62,000 bases of DNA from Symbiodinium natans (Eukaryota; Sar; Dinophyceae; Suessiales; Symbiodiniaceae). Under the pieces are notes generated by a model. The model saw only the letters and a list, made by a program, of their open reading frames with translations, was not told the origin of the DNA and searched no databases. Both the position numbers and the translations under genes were made by a program. Each line of letters begins with the position of its first letter. Position 1 is the first letter of the stretch. This document shows, one piece after another, positions 58,312 to 62,000 of the stretch. The DNA is taken from positions 86,057 through 148,056 of the forward strand of contig CAJNDS010000077.1 in assembly GCA_905221605.1 (NCBI GenBank). The letters are read 5' to 3'.

Positions 58312-58430
58312 TGTCCACCCGCCCTTTGTCGCCCTTTTCGCCCACTGGAGAGGTCAGCAGTGGGCCGGTGACGACTGCGTCTTATCTCCTGCTGAGCTGA
58401 GTCAGGCAGTCACCCTAATCCTTTGTCATA
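58312..58430 (+). CDS. Putative coding exon before introner K2
   Basis: TTTCGAG| then VHPPFVALFAHWRGQQWAGD and DCVLSPAELSQAVTLIL, donor T|GTCATAG at the left end of K2. Natural composition. Unknown family. Confidence 0.55.
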
Positions 58431-58516
58431 GTGGGGTAACATTTTACATTTTTAAGGGTACTTAAACTCAATAAGGAATAAAATTTTAAAAATATTTTAC
58501 TATCCCAACTATGAAC
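58424..58516. mobile_element. Introner K2
   Basis: CTTTGTCATAGTGGGGTAAC...TATCCCAACTATGAACCAG, flanked by AATC on both sides (possible target duplication). Ends in AG. Confidence 0.7.
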
Positions 58517-58758
58517 CAGAATCCCCAAACCCTAAATTCTCACAAGTGGGAGTGAAGGGACTTGTAGTGCTCATAGCCTTGAGAGCATGTGCCAAACTAC
58601 CCTCCCCCCTTATTTTTGTTGTCGTGTTATCGTTATTCCACCCACCCCTTTTTTCCCGGAAGCAATGAAGTTCACCCAGGGTTTGGGGCTGAGGGTGTTC
58701 TCCGGGGCTTACAGAAACTGTGCAGGGTTTGTGTCCGGATTTTTTTTTTTTTTTTTTT

Positions 58759-58909
58759 GTTTCGGGTTTTGCCGGGATTTGCCGGGTTTGTTCTTTTGCG
58801 TTTCTATGGGCTTTGGCGGGCTTTGGGGGTCTTGAAGACGAATCCTTTTGGGTATTGTAGCCCGGCATTAGCGTCTTTTGAAGAGTACCATGATGAGTAC
58901 TACGTTTAG
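58759..58909 (+). CDS. Terminal coding block
   Basis: The frame ends LRFYGLWRALGVLKTNPFGY then CSPALASFEEYHDEYYV and TAG at 58907. A 19-T tract precedes it (58740-58758). The 119-codon - strand frame (58509-58868) is an alternative, but its lysine run is the T tract. Confidence 0.5.
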
Positions 58910-59082
58910 AAGCTACATCTTCGCATCCCTAGGTTTTGAACCCTTAAGCGGAAACTCGAAGCCCTAAACCCTAAACCCTGAACCCTGAGCCCTGAACCCT
59001 AAACCCTAAACCCTAAGCCCTAAGCCCTAAGCCCTAAGCCCTAAACCCTAAACCAAGCCCTAAACCCTAAACCCTGGGAGAG

Positions 59083-59136
59083 GCGACGGCCCACACCATG
59101 ACCCTGGAGAAGGCCGTCAACAAAGCCTTGGCGGAG
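59083..59136 (+). CDS. Putative helical exon
   Basis: GGGAGAG| ATAHTMTLEKAVNKALAE |GTGCAG, or continuing VQREFLHGLLL into the next repeat. Alanine-rich like the other helical exons. Confidence 0.5.
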
Positions 59137-59267
59137 GTGCAGCGAGAATTCCTTCATGGCCTATTATTGCCTAAACCCCAAACCCTAAACCCTAAACCCC
59201 TAACCCTAAACCCGAAACCCTAAACGCTAAACCCAGTAGGGTTTAGGGTTCAGGCTGCATGTCCCAG

Positions 59268-59590
59268 AACCTGAAGCTTTGAACTTCCGACAATTGAAAG
59301 GTTGGTGGGCCTTTCTGAGTCTTGCCTGGCAACTGAAGGCTCCAAGCTTAGTGTCTAGGGCCACCGGCCGGTGTGAGACCCGTAGATTTAGGGTTTAGGG
59401 TTTGGGGTTTAGGGTTTAGGGTTTAGGGTTTAGGGTTTAGGGTTTAGGGTTTAGGGCGCCATCCTCTTTCTGAAGCTGCTGCAGAGCTTGCCTTCGACGG
59501 GCGCCTGCGAAGCCAAGCGACATGCTTGGGAGATGAACTGCGCTTCTGGAAGAGCCAAGCTGTGCAGATGCCCCCGGAATCTTTCCCTGA
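59268..59590 (+). CDS. Coding block interrupted by exactly ten telomere units
   Basis: First half after TGTCCCAG|: PEALNFRQLKGWWAFLSLAW, QLKAPSLVSRATGRCETRR to 59386. Array 59387-59456 is 70 nt, ten heptamers (one TTTGGGG). Removing 70 nt continues RHPLSEAAAELAFDGRLRSQ, ATCLGDELRFWKSQAVQMPP, ESFPEP, stop at 59590. GT-AG splicing (62 nt) instead gives GAILFLKLLQSLPSTGACEA, also open but less natural. Confidence 0.6.
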
Positions 59591-59651
59591 ACCCTAAACC
59601 CTAAACCCTAAACACTAAACCCTAAACCCGAAACCCTAAACCCTAAACCCT

Positions 59652-59855
59652 ACTCTCGGATTCTGCCCCTGGAATCTCTTTGCAAAACCGGCCAGCACTG
59701 CAGCACTGGAGCGCCTCTTTCACGCGGCTGGCCGTGCTATCAGGCGGCGCCGCCCTCGATTGTCAACGAACAGGGCTGCTGCGACCATCTCTGCGCAATC
59801 CAACATCTCACGTGGAGTCTCAGGGCGGCAGTTCTGGTTGCCGAAGCCTTGCTGA
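59652..59855 (+). pseudogene. hAT-family transposase, C-terminal dimerisation fragment
   Basis: The frame reads WNLFAKPASTAALERLFHAA then GRAIRRRRPRLSTNRAAATI, stop at 59853. 'PAS.AA.ERLF..AGR....RR.RLS' is the signature of the hAT dimerisation domain (typically PaTsaasERvFSaagri...kRsrLs). The rest of the transposase is not in the window: upstream is a CCCTAAA/CCCGAAA array. A remnant or an exon of a domesticated transposase. Confidence 0.65.
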
Positions 59856-60032
59856 TTCTCCCTCATGCGTCAGGTTTCGGTCTTCAGCTTTATCTAATGC
59901 TCTGGGTTGGGTTTCAGGGGATTTCGGGTTTAGAGGATGGTTTCCTCCTCCTCCTCCTCTCCCACGGCGAAGAAACCAAAACCCTAAACCCTAAACCCTC
60001 AACCCAAAAAAGCATCTATGAACCCAACACAG

Positions 60033-60122
60033 GCTCGCAAGCTCCTGGCGTGCCGGCAGATCGACGCCAGAAGCTCCTTGGCTTGCAGCTGCCAGTTAGA
60101 TGTGCTGTGGCTTGTGCCGGGA
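60033..60122 (+). CDS. Putative coding exon
   Basis: CCCAACACAG| then SQAPGVPADRRQKLLGLQLP and VRCAVACAGR, running into a G-rich tract. All three frames are open, so the phase is uncertain. Confidence 0.4.
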
Positions 60123-60348
60123 GGGGTAGGGGGGTTGGGGGGGGTAGGGGGGTAGGGGGGTGGGGAGGGTAGGGGGGTAGCGGGGTTGGGGGTAAAGGGG
60201 GGGGGGGGATGTAATGGTGGGAGGTGGGGGCAAGTCACCGAACCCATTCACAGCTCATGTCCCAACACCCAGGGCTTAAGGCTTTAGGTTTTGGGTTTAG
60301 GCTTTAGGGTTTAACATTTGCCCCCCCCCCCCCCCCCAACTTCTTCAG

Positions 60349-60548
60349 GTAAGGGCAACATGCCTTCCATGGCGACTGCCCTCACAGAGCTTCAAGCAAG
60401 GCTTGCCAAGGCTCGGAAGCTTCGGATTTCTCAGGTTTCTAATTCTGGGTTCTTCCTTAAACTCTAAACCCTTGGGTTTCGGGTTTGGGCTGCGGCGCCC
60501 AAAAATTGACAACCGGCTTGCTGTCGACCAGCTGCAAGGCTTGGGGAA
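60349..60548 (+). CDS. Two coding pieces, helical
   Basis: 60349-60434: a 17-C tract and CTTCTTCAG| precede KGNMPSMATALTELQARLAK ARKLRISQ, donor |GTTTCT. Second piece to 60548: LRRPKIDNRLAVDQLQGLG, donor AA|GTGAGTAAG (perfect). No AG lies before the second piece; GGGTTTCGGGTTTGGG does, so its start is unclear. Confidence 0.6.
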
Positions 60549-60649
60549 GTGAGTAAGCAGCTGCCTCCATGCCTCTCAGAGTTAACGCCCAATAGGGAAA
60601 ACAGTGGGCTCGAGCTGCTTTTAGCTGACGCTTGAATTTTCGGGTTCTT

Positions 60650-60780
60650 AAGGGAGGGGGGTTCAAGTCCAAGGGGGGTAGGTACCTAGGGAACCTTAGG
60701 GAAGCTTCGGGAGCATTAGGGAGTACCGGGGAGTTTTAGGGAACTCCATAAGAGCTCCTTTTTCTCACGCTCGAACCTCG
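60650..60780. repeat. Short irregular repeat
   Basis: GGGAACCTTAGGGAAGCTTC...AGGGAGTACCGGGGAG: TTAGGGA words every 10-20 bp. No gene. Confidence 0.5.
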
Positions 60781-60941
60781 CAAGTCTCGGAGGTCGGAGG
60801 TCGTATGCCACAAGCTCACGGCTTTGGTTCAATCCCGAAACCCTACACCCTAAACCCTTAATCCTTATACCCTAAACCCCAATGAACCCTTAACCCTTGA
60901 ACCCTAAACTCTAATGAGCCCCCGAAGGTAAAAGACGAAAG

Positions 60942-61040
60942 CACTTTGGCTCATGTGACGATCGGAAGCCCCTGCTTAGGATGCAGGAGTTCAGGCGGAA
61001 AGGCCTTCAGAAATGTGGTCGAATCACAGTCAACACCACG
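60942..61040 (+). CDS. Putative coding exon
   Basis: AGACGAAAG| then 33 codons in phase 0: HFGSCDDRKPLLRMQEFRRK GLQKCGRITVNTT, donor |GTGTGTCC. Basic, natural. A second frame (MAHVTIGSPCLGCRSSGGKA) is also open. Confidence 0.5.
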
Positions 61041-61059
61041 GTGTGTCCATAAGTACGTG

Positions 61060-61071
61060 TGTGTGTATATG

Positions 61072-61102
<31 letters not shown>

Positions 61103-61680
61103 GGTCCAGTGCTCCCCGGCCCCCCCCTCCCCCCCCCCACCCATGGTCTGGAACCCCCCCCCCCCCCCTGTGGTGTGGTTGGGGGTTGGTTTTAGGGTTA
61201 GGGTTTAGGGTTTAGGGTCAGGATTTAGGGTTTAGGGTTTAGGGTTTTAGGGTTTAGGGTTTGGGTTTAGGGTTTAGGGTTTGGGTTTAGGGTTTAGGGT
61301 TTAGGGTTTGGGTTTAGGGTTTAGGGTTTTAGGTTTAGGGTTTTTGGTTTAGGGTTTAGGGTTTGAAAGGTTTTAGGGTTAACCCCCCCCCCCCTGTGGT
61401 GTGGTTGGGGGTTGGTTTTAGGGTTTAGGGTTTAGGGTTGGTTGGTTTAGGGCTTAGGGTTTGACAGGGTTTAGGGTTAGAGACGGTAGACCTGGAGGGG
61501 GAAGGGGGGGGGGGGGTAAACGCCTCACACACATGGGTTTCCCCGAGGGCGCGCTCCGTCAACCGAACACAACACTCAAAACACGGGTTTTGGCGAGGGG
61601 GCCCCCCCCCCCCTACCTGACCATACCATGGGGGGGGGGGGGGGGGCCGGACACGCCAGACGCCGGACCATATATATAGA
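61060..61680. repeat. Microsatellite, homopolymers and TTTAGGG arrays
   Basis: TATATA run; C runs; GTGGTGTGGTTGGGGGTTGG appears twice (61170, 61396), each followed by TTTAGGG units with TTTGGG variants. I see no gene. Confidence 0.9.
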
Positions 61681-61775
61681 GACTCCTTGTTCCGTTTGAA
61701 TAAGGTATTTAGTTATTCATATATTTAGGCCGCGTGTTTTTCCGTATGTATGAGTAGCTCGCATGCAGGCCCCAG

Positions 61776-61925
61776 CTCGAAGCCCGATCCTGCAAAGAGT
61801 TCGCGCGATGGCAGGTGCAGACCGACGTGTCCGACCAGCGCAAGCTGTACTCATCGGTGGAGCAAAGGCGTTTTTGGGATAGAAAAATAAAAACCGGTTC
61901 GGCGACTGCTAGGGCTATAACCCAT
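61776..61925 (+). CDS. Putative helical exon
   Basis: GGCCCCAG| then LEARSCKEFARWQVQTDVSD QRKLYSS, donor |GTGGAG, or open further to CAT|GTACCC (VEQRRFWDRKIKTG). Natural composition; continues the run of helical exons. Confidence 0.55.
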
Positions 61926-62000
61926 GTACCCTGAGGCTTCAAAATCGAGTTCCTGTTTGGTGATGTTGGAGAACTGCCATACCACCCCTAAGCCCTAAAC

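Noticed and set aside
60780-60840. tRNA-like B box GGTTCAATCCCG
   Set aside because: No A box at the right distance and no cloverleaf pairing.
1-62000. Relics of the dinoflagellate spliced leader
   Set aside because: I looked for CCGTAGCCATTTTGGCTCAAG and shorter cores and found no convincing copy.
1-62000. Window as a true chromosome end
   Set aside because: Arrays occur in both orientations throughout, interrupted by genes and elements; no terminal uninterrupted array is present.

Overview
The window looks like nuclear DNA of a dinoflagellate. The evidence is Arabidopsis-type telomere repeats (TTTAGGG / CCCTAAA) scattered through all 62 kb, small exons that almost all read on the + strand, introns with GT, GC and GA donors, and short terminal-inverted-repeat elements that behave as introners. 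No bacterial-style operons, rRNA genes, CRISPR arrays or complete mobile-element genes are visible. Everything was read by eye; exon ends are predictions and many exons cannot yet be assigned to a transcript.

Layout. 0-8 kb: short exons separated by telomere-repeat arrays and folded TIR elements. 8.3-13.1 kb: three exons whose predicted splicing rebuilds one tryptophan-rich domain, with an EF-hand exon and a G-rich minisatellite between them. 13.6-19.9 kb: more short exons, several using a telomere unit as splice donor. 20.4-22.0 kb: the best gene, a complete six-exon CRAL-TRIO (Sec14-like) protein of 316 codons whose introns are introners. 22-30 kb: helical exons between arrays. 30.0-31.9 kb: a tandem segmental duplication. 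32-38 kb: exons and microsatellites. 38.8-41.6 kb: a 2.76-kb TIR element carrying a 72-bp KpnI-rich satellite. 42-62 kb: the longest arrays and the densest run of helical exons, a membrane-protein gene end (49.0-49.7 kb), a signal-peptide gene start (50.6-51.1 kb) and a hAT transposase fragment (59.65-59.86 kb).

The most unusual theme is the relation between telomere repeats and coding sequence. A G-strand array read 5'-3' contains GT (GGGTTT) and AG (TTTAG), so it brings a donor and an acceptor wherever it lands; many exons here end exactly at G|GTTTAGG, and some start at TTTAG|. Most exon islands have a CCCTAAA array upstream and a TTTAGGG array downstream, so each looks like a tiny telomere-capped molecule, and each intron has inverted arrays near its two ends. 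At several places (6.33, 37.5, 55.2 and 59.4 kb, more weakly 6.6 and 37.1 kb) removing an exact whole number of 7-base units, rather than a GT-AG segment, fuses two open halves into one natural reading frame. This suggests insertion of telomere units into pre-existing coding sequence. Whether they are removed from RNA, removed from DNA, or mark dead genes cannot be decided from sequence alone.

The second theme is nested mobile DNA: at least ten families of 80-160-bp TIR elements, several with telomere arrays inserted inside them, some acting as introns.
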